A stretch of 31,333 bases of DNA from JBPOIS01 sp052034295 (GCA_052034295.1 JBPOIS010000036.1:1-31333); one strand, 5' to 3'; numbered from the stretch's first letter, positions 16,661 through 23,803 are shown. Notes: generated by a model not told the origin, from the sequence alone. Translations and numbers: made by a program.

Positions 16661-16697
16661 GTGAAGTGATCCGGCACGGCTGTGAAATGGCGGTGAA
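16661..16697 (-). promoter_or_regulatory. CreB-binding direct repeat (cre tag) upstream of creD
   Basis: On the minus strand TTCAC-CGCCAT-TTCAC (16682-16697) is an exact match to the published CreB/BlrA recognition pattern TTCAC-N6-TTCAC. A third TTCAC half-site lies 21 bp further toward creD (16661-16665), about two helical turns away. The tag is 78-93 bp upstream of the creD ATG. This strongly suggests creD is a direct CreB target. Confidence 0.8.
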
Positions 16698-16718
16698 ATC
16701 TGTGTGCCAGACCGGCCC

Positions 16719-18164
16719 TCAGGACACAGGCAGCTCCAGCAGCACGCTCACCTGCAGGCCCTGCGCCTGCAGCTGCGCCTGTCCGCCATGACGCTGCATC
16801 ACCTCGGCGACCAGCGTCAGGCCGATGCCGCTGCCCTTGCGGCCATCGCGGCGCGGCAGGGAAAAATACCGCTCAAAGGCCCGCGTCAGCACATAGTCCG
16901 GCAGTGGGGCCGCCACGGCATTGCTGATCCGGACCTGGACCCGCGCCCCCTGCGGTTGCACCGCCACCTGCACCACACTGCCCGGCGAGGCGAAATCCAG
17001 CGCATTGTCGAGTACATTGCCCAGTGCCTGCCCCAGCCAGAACGGCTCGGCCTGCACCCACAGCGGGTCCGGCCCGGCACACTGCCACTGCAACTGGCGC
17101 TGTCGGGCCAGCTGTGCGCGGGACTGCCATTGCTGGCGCAACAGCGCCATCAGGTCCACCGGCTGCCGCTCAAAGGGCTGGCGCTGGTTTTCCAGCCGGG
17201 TCAGCAGCAGCATGCGCTCCACCAGCCCATGCAGGCGCTGGCTCTGCTGCAGGACGTTGTTGCTCAGACGCTGCCGATCCTCAAGCGCCAGCGGCTCAGC
17301 CAGCAGCTCGGCACTGGCGGCAATCGCGGTCAGCGGGCTTTTCAGCTCATGGGTCAGGGTCTGCACATAGCGTTCGACGTAGTGGCGGTTTTCCAGCGTG
17401 TCGCGCATCTGGGCGATGCTGGCCGAGAGCTCATTCAGCTCCCGGGCCAGATAAAAATGCGGCGCCTGCCGGGCCGTCCCCAGCAGTGACAGTGCATAGC
17501 GGCGCACCCGTTGCAGGCTGTCCCGCACCCACAGCGCCACCCCGGTCAGCAGCAGCGCCATCAGCAGCAGCGCCCAGCCGATTCGCTGCAGCAGCGCGGT
17601 TCTGGCACTGTCCAGATACTGCTGCACCGACAGGGCCGGTTTGCCGAGGCTGAGCACCCCGATCAGTCGGCCCTGATGTACGATGGGGGCCCCGACATAC
17701 ATCACCGAACTGCGGTCATCCCCGGGTGTGCTGCGGGTGCTGCGGACCCCGTACCGGCCCCGAAGGGTCAGGTACACGTCATTCCAGCGGGAAAAATCCG
17801 CCCCCACCGACCGTCCGGTGGAGTCATACAGCACCCGCCCCTGGGCATTGGTGATGTACAGCCGGGTACGCACCTGATTTTTTTCAAACTGCCAGATCCG
17901 CGCGTTGAGCGGCTGCCTGAGCACGGTCTGGATGCGGGCGTCAAAATCCGGCTGCCGGACCCGTCCCTGCGCCACATCTTCGGCCACCCAAACCGCCAAC
18001 AGCCGACTGCTGTCCACCAGGGTGTCCTCCACCGACTGGCGCAGCAGGGGTTTGATCTGGCTTTCCAGCCCGATCAGCAACACGGCCCCACCCAGCGCCA
18101 GAATCAGCGCCAGTGCCAGCCAGATGCGAAAAAAAATCGACAGCTGCGGTCTGCCCACCTCCAT
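16719..18164 (-). CDS. creC: Sensor histidine kinase CreC
   Basis: Inner-membrane sensor kinase that phosphorylates CreB; in known systems it responds to carbon source shifts or to penicillin-binding-protein inhibition. 481 residues from the ATG at 18164 (E. coli 474); the upstream extension of the frame runs into creB and is rejected. TM1 is at about 12-32 (IWLALALILALGGAVLLIGL). A periplasmic sensory domain runs to about 195, with the strand LYITNAQGRVLYDSTGRSVG typical of the family. TM2 is at about 196-213. A HAMP-like linker precedes the H box LTHELKSPLTAI (His272). The N box is GNVLDNALDFA and the G box GRKGSGIGLTLV. It starts 11 bp after the creB stop, so the two are co-transcribed. 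Confidence 0.95.
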   Translation of the reverse strand: MEVGRPQLSIFFRIWLALALILALGGAVLLIGLESQIKPLLRQSVEDTLVDSSRLLAVWVAEDVAQGRVRQPDFDARIQTVLRQPLNARIWQFEKNQVRTRLYITNAQGRVLYDSTGRSVGADFSRWNDVYLTLRGRYGVRSTRSTPGDDRSSVMYVGAPIVHQGRLIGVLSLGKPALSVQQYLDSARTALLQRIGWALLLMALLLTGVALWVRDSLQRVRRYALSLLGTARQAPHFYLARELNELSASIAQMRDTLENRHYVERYVQTLTHELKSPLTAIAASAELLAEPLALEDRQRLSNNVLQQSQRLHGLVERMLLLTRLENQRQPFERQPVDLMALLRQQWQSRAQLARQRQLQWQCAGPDPLWVQAEPFWLGQALGNVLDNALDFASPGSVVQVAVQPQGARVQVRISNAVAAPLPDYVLTRAFERYFSLPRRDGRKGSGIGLTLVAEVMQRHGGQAQLQAQGLQVSVLLELPVS

Positions 18165-18175
18165 GGCCCTGTGCT

Positions 18176-18943
18176 TCAGGCCACGGGAGGCGCGGGGCGC
18201 AGGCTGTAACCCAGCCCCCGGTGGGTCTCGATCGGGTCTTCTCCCGGGGCAATCGCCCGCAGCTTGTGGCGCAGGGTTTTGATGTGACTGTCCACCGTAC
18301 GGTCCAGGCTGTGCTCCGGATGGTCCCAGACCTGCTGCATCAACTGCTCGCGCGACCACACCCGCCCCGGATGGCGCAGCAGCAGCACCAGCAGGCGCAG
18401 CTCATAGCGGGTCAGGTTCAGCAGCCGGGCATGGTAGTGTACCTGCAGGCGCAGCGGATCAAACTGCCACGCACCCCAGGCCAGCGCACGGCCCAGATCC
18501 AGCGGGACCAGGGTCTGGCCTGTGGATAAACCTGTGGATAACTCAGCCGGAGGTGTCGGGGCCAGTTCACCCTCGGGACGGCTGCGCCGCCAGATCGCCT
18601 TGATGCGGGCGACCAGCTCCCGGGGGCTGAAGGGCTTGCTGCAGTAATCATCGGCCCCCAGCTCCAGCCCGAGCACCCGCTCCAGCTCCTCCGAGCGGGC
18701 CGTCAGGAACAGCACCGGCACCCGGGACTGCTGGCGGATCTGTCGGCACAGGGTGTAGCCATCGCCATCGGGCAGGCCCACATCGAGAATCACCGCATCC
18801 AGCGACACCGGCTGTTGCAGCAGCCGGGCGGCCTGCTCGACCGTGCTGTGCCAGATCACCTGCCAGCCTTCGCGGCGCAGGGCCATCTGCAGGGGATCGG
18901 CAATGCCGGGATCATCCTCAACCAACAAGATATTTTTGGGCAT
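18176..18943 (-). CDS. creB: Response regulator CreB (OmpR/PhoB family)
   Basis: DNA-binding regulator activated by CreC. 255 residues, longer than E. coli CreB (229). The receiver has the acidic pocket VEDD, phospho-Asp54 in VILDVGLPDGDGYTL and Lys103 in CSKPFSPREL. The winged-helix domain ends the protein (LTRYELRLLVLLLRHPGRVW, then RTVDSHIKTLRHKL and HRGLGYSL). The extra length lies mostly in the linker, which includes LSTGLSTG; this octapeptide is encoded by a 12-bp tandem duplication carrying two perfect DnaA-box 9-mers. It is first in creB-creC, followed by creD; no creA was seen in the window. A -10-like TAGACT is present upstream in the 144-bp gap but I could not pair it with a -35. 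Confidence 0.95.
   Translation of the reverse strand: MPKNILLVEDDPGIADPLQMALRREGWQVIWHSTVEQAARLLQQPVSLDAVILDVGLPDGDGYTLCRQIRQQSRVPVLFLTARSEELERVLGLELGADDYCSKPFSPRELVARIKAIWRRSRPEGELAPTPPAELSTGLSTGQTLVPLDLGRALAWGAWQFDPLRLQVHYHARLLNLTRYELRLLVLLLRHPGRVWSREQLMQQVWDHPEHSLDRTVDSHIKTLRHKLRAIAPGEDPIETHRGLGYSLRPAPPVA
18521..18541 (-). repeat. Two perfect DnaA boxes in a 12-bp tandem duplication inside creB
   Basis: TTATCCACA (minus strand) occurs at 18521-18529 and 18533-18541, same orientation, 12 bp apart start to start. It matches the strict high-affinity DnaA 9-mer. The site lies in the interdomain linker of creB. Confidence 0.7.
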
Positions 18944-19087
18944 GGTGGCATCCTGTACAAACCAGACTGCCCCCGTTCAGACAGAAGCAGACAGGCGGCC
19001 CAGCCCCCACAGTCTAGCCGCAAAACGGCTGTACGGGACACGGCACCACGCTTCGACGGGGCGTCTGGTGCTCAGGACAGGCGGGGC

Positions 19088-20788
19088 TCAGGGCCGCAGG
19101 GCCGCCGCAGACAATTGTGGCCACAGCGGTGACCAGCTGCCTTCACAGGGCGCATGGGCCACCCCCTGCAGCACTTCGTTGAGGATCTGCAGGCCAATCA
19201 GCCAGAAAGCCAGCTGACGGTCCGGCTGATCAGCGTGCATGGGCAGCATCGACAGGAACAGCATGGCTTCGAGGATTTTCAGGTCCTCGACGCGATGCCC
19301 TCGGGCCAGCAGCGCCTCACAGAACCAGTGGCGCAGCCGGTCCAACTGGTGATTGCGTGGCAGGCGCAGCTCAAAGCTCACCCCATCCTGCTGCACACTG
19401 AACAGGTCATGGATGATGAAATCATACTGGCCATGCACCGAATGCAGCAGTTTGGCCAGGTCATAGCGTGGATCGCCACAGTTCACCGAGCCCAGAAAAT
19501 CGCCCCGTGGATCAATCAGCCGCACCATGCCGCTGGCAGGCTCCAGCAGGATGTTGGAAAAACACAGGTCGCCATGCACAAAACCCGGCCTTGCACGGCT
19601 GCACAGCTGCGCCACCCGCGTTTCCAGCTGGGGCATGAGCCGGGGCAGGCCCTCCAGCGCCACCCCGTTGACCCAGATCCGTGGCGCCTGTAACAGATTC
19701 TGCAGGGCGGGCTGCGCCACGGCCGCCAGACGCTCCTGCAGCTTGCCCAGATAAAAACGGTTCAGGGCAATGGCAAACTCGGCCCCCTGCGGATAGGCGG
19801 GCGGCACATCCAGCTGGTTCAGTGACCAGTCGGCGAACTGCCCCTGCAGGTCCAGCACATGGCCCAGTGCCCGCTGCCACACCGCGTCCGGCAAGGCATA
19901 AAACACCCAGTGCTGCGACAGCGAGGCAAAGGGAAAGAACTCCAGCTCATAGCCCAGACGCTGGCCATGGTCCCACTCGCCCAGCAGGCGGGGAAAATAC
20001 AGGCGCAGCCCATCCGGCAGACGCTGATAAAACTCAATTTCACGGGCGATCTTGTGGCGCTGGCTGGACTGCTTGGACACCCGACCCTGCACTGGATCAA
20101 TGCGCACCTCGTTGAAGCTGCGCGATGCAATGCCGGTGCTCAGTGCCGTCGCCTGACAATCCTGACAGGCCAGATCCGGCAGCGCGGGCGCAGCCTGCCA
20201 CTGCTGGCGCAGCCAGCTCACCGCCGCACTGAAAGAACCCTGAAGCAGGTCACGCAAGGTACGGCAGGCCGCCGGGTCCAGCCACAGGCCACAAAACAGC
20301 GGCACATCTTCAGCACTGGCCATGCCGGGCTGCTGCCACACCGAAATGGCTTCACTGCGCTGCCGGTTCAGGTCCAGTTGCCGACTGTCGCAGAGCTGGT
20401 CCAGATTCTGCAGCCAGAGCCCGCCGCGACAGTCATACACCGACAGCACCTGTTGCAGCAGCTGCGTCACCTGCTCCAGCGCCAGGGTCTGGGCACGGTG
20501 GCGCAGGGACAGCTGATGACGCTGCAAATCAATCTGGCAGCCGAGCACCCGCGACCACTCGGGCAGCTGGCTGAGCAACAGGTCATCGGGGTTGGGCAGC
20601 AACAGCACCACATGGTGCACCCCCTGGGCCTTCAGGGTCTGAATCTGCCGGTACACCAGCGGCTGGCCGGCCCGCATCGTCCAGGACTGTGAAAAACTGG
20701 CCAAAGCCCGCTGTTCACGTGCACCCAGACGCTGTGGATCAAACAACACCGCCAGCGGCTTCGACAACGAAGGGGGATTCGTGTGCAT
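19088..20788 (-). CDS. Nucleotidyltransferase-like / phosphotransferase (APH-like) fusion, substrate unknown
   Basis: 566-residue cytoplasmic protein of two parts. The N-terminal 230 residues resemble a sugar-nucleotidyltransferase fold (PLVYRQIQTLKAQGVHHVVL, as in PxxxxxIxxLxxxGI--I) but lack a clear GGxGTR loop, so this half may be non-catalytic. The C-terminal half is a small-molecule-kinase-like (APH) domain: FVHGDLCFSNILLEP supplies the catalytic Asp407 and Asn412, and VRLIDPRGDFLGS supplies the metal-binding Asp. GDPRYDLAKLLHSVHGQYDF follows, as in sugar or choline kinase-like proteins from capsule and LPS loci. No glycosyltransferases surround it. The ATG at 20788 has no strong Shine-Dalgarno. 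It runs in the same direction as creB, 144 bp away. Domain calls are by motif; the product and substrate are not assigned. Confidence 0.75.
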   Translation of the reverse strand: MHTNPPSLSKPLAVLFDPQRLGAREQRALASFSQSWTMRAGQPLVYRQIQTLKAQGVHHVVLLLPNPDDLLLSQLPEWSRVLGCQIDLQRHQLSLRHRAQTLALEQVTQLLQQVLSVYDCRGGLWLQNLDQLCDSRQLDLNRQRSEAISVWQQPGMASAEDVPLFCGLWLDPAACRTLRDLLQGSFSAAVSWLRQQWQAAPALPDLACQDCQATALSTGIASRSFNEVRIDPVQGRVSKQSSQRHKIAREIEFYQRLPDGLRLYFPRLLGEWDHGQRLGYELEFFPFASLSQHWVFYALPDAVWQRALGHVLDLQGQFADWSLNQLDVPPAYPQGAEFAIALNRFYLGKLQERLAAVAQPALQNLLQAPRIWVNGVALEGLPRLMPQLETRVAQLCSRARPGFVHGDLCFSNILLEPASGMVRLIDPRGDFLGSVNCGDPRYDLAKLLHSVHGQYDFIIHDLFSVQQDGVSFELRLPRNHQLDRLRHWFCEALLARGHRVEDLKILEAMLFLSMLPMHADQPDRQLAFWLIGLQILNEVLQGVAHAPCEGSWSPLWPQLSAAALRP

Positions 20789-21193
20789 GATGAAGGCGCG
20801 ATCAAGGACGCAATGGTTTTTATTAATACGACCTTAACTCACCATTGACTCAGGTCACCAGTGTGACTGTGTACAAATCTTGCAAATCATGCAGGGTCCA
20901 TGCAGCACAGGCCGAGCGGACAGCATCCACCGGCACGCCCCAGTGTCTGGGCCAGCCTTCAGCAGGATTTTTTTCTGGTTTGCTGCACGCACGGGATGGC
21001 CGCCTGACCGACGGCCAGTGCGCTTGCTGCAGTATTTTTTCAAAAAAAACCTCTGGACTGTGGAGGGGCCTCCTTGTGCTTGTGGGTCCCGTCCACGCGG
21101 TCCGGGCGCTGTACAATATTGCCGACAGTCCGGACTGGCTGTTTACAAAAGAGGGTTTTATGCTGGACCCAATTGATTGACCTGACCTTTTTC
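20789..21193. other. 405-bp divergent intergenic region with several hairpins, no convincing gene
   Basis: Lies between divergent genes. It holds an AT-rich stretch near 20816-20840, a possible TTGACT (20845-20850) without a well-spaced -10, and a stem TGGCCG/CGGCCA near 20997-21017. There is also a T6/A8 tract at 21034-21048, a -10-like TACAAT (21112-21117) and the palindrome CAGTCC-GGACTG (21126-21137). Short open frames cross it in all directions but lack coding character. I see no tRNA or known RNA here. Confidence 0.5.
21112..21137 (+). promoter_or_regulatory. Possible -10 element and 12-bp palindrome upstream of the barrel protein gene
   Basis: TACAAT (21112-21117, five of six consensus bases) is followed 8 bp later by the perfect palindrome CAGTCCGGACTG (21126-21137), close to where transcription would begin. 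No good -35 is visible, which would fit an activator-dependent promoter or operator control. Confidence 0.35.
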
Positions 21194-22234
21194 ATGCGAC
21201 CGTTTCTTGTTTGTGCCGCACTGTTGAGCCCTGTGACCCTGCAGGCTGCCGAGTCCGCCCCCGCAGCTTCCCTTTCCCCGGCCGCCACGGCCCCAGCGGC
21301 CCCGGAGACAGACGCCAACAGTCCTGGTGTGCTGGAACGCACTGCCGACTGGATTGACCGCAACCGTGATGAGGTGCGCCAGCGCCTGCAACAGCAGGCC
21401 CACCGCATGGACCACTGGTTTGGCGACCAGTACAATCCGGAGGCCCGTGCCCACCTGACGGTGTTCATGGACCACAGCTGGAACGAGTATGATGGCTTTG
21501 ACGCGCGGTTGCGGCTGCGTGGCAACGTCAAGCTGCCCAATGCCAAAAACCGCCTGCGGCTGGTGTTTGGCGATGACCTGATTGAAGAAGAACAGCGCCT
21601 GAATTTGCCCACCACGGGACGTGCCCCCGCCGCCAGCAAACAGACCAGCCTGCCCCGCCCCTCGCAGGTGAATGACCAGGCCCGGCGTGACAACGCCTCG
21701 GTGGCGCTACGCCTGCTCGGCGACGCGGGCCGGGGCATCGACACCGATCTGGATCTGGGGGTGCGCTCGGGCACGGACATTTACATCCGGGGCCGTGCCG
21801 ACAAGGTGTGGTGGCCTGAGCCGGAATACCGTGTGCTGCTGGGTCAGACCCTGCGTTATGGCAGCAAGAGCCGTGAATACGCCCGCACCGATGTGCAGGT
21901 GGACTATTTGCCCGCCGATCAGGTCGGCAGCACCCTGCTGTCCACCTATACCTTTGCCCATGAACAGCGTGACCTGGGGGTCAGCTATGCCCACCGGCTG
22001 TCGAAGACCCGCCACTACTGGGAAGGACAGGACCTGACCTATGGGGTACTGGCCGGGGGACACATCCGCGACACGGCCCTTCGGCTGGACAGTTATGGTC
22101 CGTTTGTGAGCTGGCGGCAACCGGTCTGGCGCGAGTGGTTTTTTGTACGTGGGGATTTGAACTACTTCAACGACCGGCTGGCCCACCGTGACCACCACCT
22201 GTCGGCACTGCTGCGGCTGGAAGCGCAATTCTAG
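21194..22234 (+). CDS. Probable outer-membrane beta-barrel protein, function unknown
   Basis: 346 residues from the ATG at 21194, which opens a signal peptide (MRPFLVCAALLSPVTLQAAES, cleavage after QAA). An Ala/Pro/Ser-rich stretch follows, then a charged helical segment (about 45-85). From there the protein alternates short amphipathic strands: LTVFMDHSWNEYDGFDARLRLR, split by turns, then VALRLLGDAG, DTDLDLGVRSG, EYRVLLGQTLRYG, GVSYAHRLSKT and FFVRGDLNYFND. The chain ends LLRLEAQF: a terminal Phe with alternating hydrophobics, the usual C-terminal BAM recognition signal. I do not recognise a family. The Shine-Dalgarno before this ATG is poor, while a six-codon frame (ATG 21161, stop 21178-21180) with GAGGG stands just upstream, so translation may be coupled. 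It is convergent with the oxygenase gene. Confidence 0.75.
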   Translation: MRPFLVCAALLSPVTLQAAESAPAASLSPAATAPAAPETDANSPGVLERTADWIDRNRDEVRQRLQQQAHRMDHWFGDQYNPEARAHLTVFMDHSWNEYDGFDARLRLRGNVKLPNAKNRLRLVFGDDLIEEEQRLNLPTTGRAPAASKQTSLPRPSQVNDQARRDNASVALRLLGDAGRGIDTDLDLGVRSGTDIYIRGRADKVWWPEPEYRVLLGQTLRYGSKSREYARTDVQVDYLPADQVGSTLLSTYTFAHEQRDLGVSYAHRLSKTRHYWEGQDLTYGVLAGGHIRDTALRLDSYGPFVSWRQPVWREWFFVRGDLNYFNDRLAHRDHHLSALLRLEAQF

Positions 22235-22271
22235 GCCCCGCCCACTGCGGTCCTGACGCACCCTTGGAGCT

Positions 22272-23129
22272 TCAGTCTGCGCTGGTATAGTCCCGTTCGC
22301 GCCACCACAGCGTGGCAATGTACTTGGTGCCCTCGATGACCGGCAGCCCCGCATGCAGGGTGCGCCGGTCCGGTGTGCCTTCCGCCTGGACATTGATGAA
22401 GCACAGGGCACTGCCCCGGTGAGGCTGGATGGTCAGCCCCAGCTCCGGAAAAGATGTGCCCCCGCCAGCGGCCACGTCAGACAGGTACAGGACCACGGTC
22501 AGCACCCGCTGTCCCCCTTTGGCCAGATGGCGCGCACTGCCGCCCAGCGCCGGGTCAAAAAAATCAAAGTGCGCCCGGTATTCGCCGCCCGGCTGATAGC
22601 ACAGCACCTGCATGCCCTCCAGCCGCTCCACCGGATAATCCAGCCACTGGCCGATGCGCCGCTCGATCTGGTCCGCCAGCACCTGGGTGCGCCGGGGAAA
22701 CCCCGTGCCCACGCTGCTACGGCGCTGGTCCAGCACCGCCCCGCCACCCTGGTCCTCGACCACGGTGGAGCTTTGCAGCTGCGGCTGGGCCAGGGCAATG
22801 AGGGCCTCACACTCTGCTCCGGTCAGCACGCCATCCAGCAGCACCACCACCGGCTGGCTCAGCTGCAGGCGAATGCGCGGCTGCAGGCCATCACAGGGCT
22901 CCAGCTGGTTGCGGCCCAGTCGGCGGATCGGCTCCGCCAGCAGCGCATAGGGCCGGTCCGGCAGCTGGCCGCCATGTGCGGTCAACTGCGCCGCCGTCTG
23001 GTCGATCAGGTCGCCAAAACCGTTCTGGCGCAGGGTGTCCAGCAGCTGGTCGGGATCACAGCCGCGCTGCAGGTTGTCGTGCAGCCAGTGTTGCCAGACC
23101 TCGGGCAGGTGTTGTGAAAATGCACTCAT
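22272..23129 (-). CDS. 2OG-Fe(II) oxygenase, prolyl-4-hydroxylase-like
   Basis: Iron- and 2-oxoglutarate-dependent dioxygenase likely to hydroxylate a protein or small substrate. 285 residues from the ATG at 23129; a TTG at 23147 is in frame and equally lacks a clear ribosome site. The N-terminal 90 residues include a helical region (LLDTLRQNGFGDLIDQTAAQ) seen as a leader in bacterial P4H-like proteins. The catalytic double-stranded beta helix starts near VVVLLDGVLTGAECEALI. The iron ligands are visible as HFDFF (H187, D189) and TLHAGLPV (H259), and the 2OG-binding Lys in GTKYIATLWWRER (K269). SSVGTGFPRRTQVLADQIERR (split for length) and VLCYQPGGEYRAH are typical of the P4Hc family. The substrate is unknown. 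It is divergent from the predicted sRNA gene. Confidence 0.9.
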   Translation of the reverse strand: MSAFSQHLPEVWQHWLHDNLQRGCDPDQLLDTLRQNGFGDLIDQTAAQLTAHGGQLPDRPYALLAEPIRRLGRNQLEPCDGLQPRIRLQLSQPVVVLLDGVLTGAECEALIALAQPQLQSSTVVEDQGGGAVLDQRRSSVGTGFPRRTQVLADQIERRIGQWLDYPVERLEGMQVLCYQPGGEYRAHFDFFDPALGGSARHLAKGGQRVLTVVLYLSDVAAGGGTSFPELGLTIQPHRGSALCFINVQAEGTPDRRTLHAGLPVIEGTKYIATLWWRERDYTSAD

Positions 23130-23223
23130 GTTCAGGACAGCGATCAAAAAACTCTGTCTGCTAACTTAGCAGCTTCACCGCAGGCTGCAAAGCCAGCCGG
23201 CCCGATCCTGTCGGCCCTGCTGC

Positions 23224-23241
23224 TGTAAGCCAAAGCGTACA
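23224..23241 (+). promoter_or_regulatory. GacA-type upstream activating sequence of the sRNA gene
   Basis: TGTAAG-N6-CGTACA differs by one base from the TGTAAG-N6-CTTACA element known upstream of GacA-activated rsmX/Y/Z genes. A second TGTAAG half-site follows at 23256-23261, 32 bp on (about three helical turns). It lies about 60-80 bp before the GGA-rich transcript begins. Confidence 0.7.
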
Positions 23242-23295
23242 CACTGTGTCAGGAATGTAAGCTTTTTTGAGGATCGTGTTTCCGCGATGATGGTT

Positions 23296-23450
23296 ACACG
23301 GCACAGGGATGCTGGTCAGGATGACCCGAAGGAAGGACCGCCGTAGGATGACAGGTGACGCTGTAACCCAGTGAGACCTGCAAGGAAGACTCAACAGGAC
23401 GTTGCGCATGAGACCCGCCCCCCTCAGGATGAGATTGGGCGGGTTTTCTC
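23296..23450 (+). ncRNA. Predicted CsrA/RsmA-sequestering sRNA (RsmY/RsmZ/CsrB type)
   Basis: About 150 nt without a convincing coding frame but with eight GGA motifs, the CsrA/RsmA target. They occur in CAGGGAT, TCAGGATGA, GAAGGAAGGAC (two), GTAGGATG, CAAGGAAG, ACAGGAC and TCAGGATGAG. At least two sit exactly in hairpin loops: GGTCA-GGA-TGACC (23314-23326) and CTCA-GGA-TGAG (23423-23433). A further stem CAGGT/ACCTG with inner CTG/CAG spans 23352-23380. The transcript would end at a strong terminator. A GacA-type site stands upstream. Such RNAs titrate CsrA/RsmA and so release translation of its target mRNAs. The 5' end is not resolved (TTGAGG at 23267-23272 is a possible -35; no clear -10). 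csrA/rsmA and gacA are not in this window. Confidence 0.8.
23411..23450 (+). terminator. Intrinsic terminator of the predicted sRNA, carrying a GGA loop
   Basis: Perfect 8-bp stem ACCCGCCC/GGGCGGGT (23413-23420, 23437-23444), followed by TTTCTCTTT. Its 16-base loop folds again as CTCA-GGA-TGAG, presenting a CsrA-type GGA at the tip. Confidence 0.88.
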
Positions 23451-23535
23451 TTTCTGGAATACCCCCATCCGGGTGTTTTTGTCCTGCACTGCCCAATGCC
23501 CTCCTGAATGCAGAATGCCTGCCCGGTGCCATGAT

Positions 23536-23553
23536 GCTGTGGTCAGCCACAGC
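23536..23553. other. Perfect stem-loop after the SHOCT-like gene
   Basis: 7-bp stem GCTGTGG/CCACAGC with loop TCAG, 29 bp beyond the stop of the minus-strand small gene and 90 bp past the sRNA terminator. No T tract, so a processing or 3'-protecting role is as likely as termination. Confidence 0.4.
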
Positions 23554-23581
23554 CTGCAGACTGCCCTGCCCGCACCGCACC

Positions 23582-23803
23582 CTAGCGGTTCCACCACCAT
23601 TTGCTGCGGGTGGGCTCTTCGCTGGGATGCTCTGACAGTGGCGTGTCGCTGGGCTGCTCCTGATTCAGATAGCGAATGATTTCCTGCCGCTCTTCACGAT
23701 AGGCTTCCGGGCTGATCTGGCCTTGCAGGCGCTGCAGGTCCAGCTGCCGGAGCCGCTCATTGGCCTGCTGGAACTGGACGCTGTGATTCACCGGACTAGT
23801 CAC
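23582..23803 (-). CDS. Small SHOCT-like protein coupled to the PP2C phosphatase
   Basis: 73 residues, starting with GTG at 23803 so that it overlaps the end of the phosphatase gene by 8 bp; GGTGA stands 5-6 bp before it. The central segment LDLQRLQGQISPEAYREERQ, continuing EIIRYL, matches the pattern of short SHOCT-type domains (LxxLxxxGxIxxxEYxxxRxxLL), a small oligomerisation module. The rest is polar, with an acidic Ser/Pro/Glu stretch and a striking KWWWNR end, which might associate with a membrane surface or partner. Its overlap implies co-translation with the phosphatase. Family call by pattern only. Confidence 0.7.
   Translation of the reverse strand: MTSPVNHSVQFQQANERLRQLDLQRLQGQISPEAYREERQEIIRYLNQEQPSDTPLSEHPSEEPTRSKWWWNR

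Noticed and set aside
20732..20760. DnaA-box-like TGTGGATCA near 20745 and again near 30733
   Set aside because: One mismatch from the strict 9-mer and isolated; expected by chance in this amount of DNA.
20845..21180. 111-codon plus-strand frame in the divergent intergenic region
   Set aside because: Composition looks non-coding, and it crosses hairpins and a poly-T/poly-A tract. Only its last six codons, with GAGGG, deserve attention as a leader.
23461..23480. Second possible terminator after the sRNA (ACCC/GGGT stem followed by GTTTTT)
   Set aside because: Only a 4-bp stem; the terminator at 23411-23450 is far stronger.
23161..23580. 139-codon minus-strand frame and 102-codon plus-strand frame over the sRNA locus
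   Set aside because: No ribosome site of note, no domain, and they run through the hairpins and terminator of the predicted sRNA.
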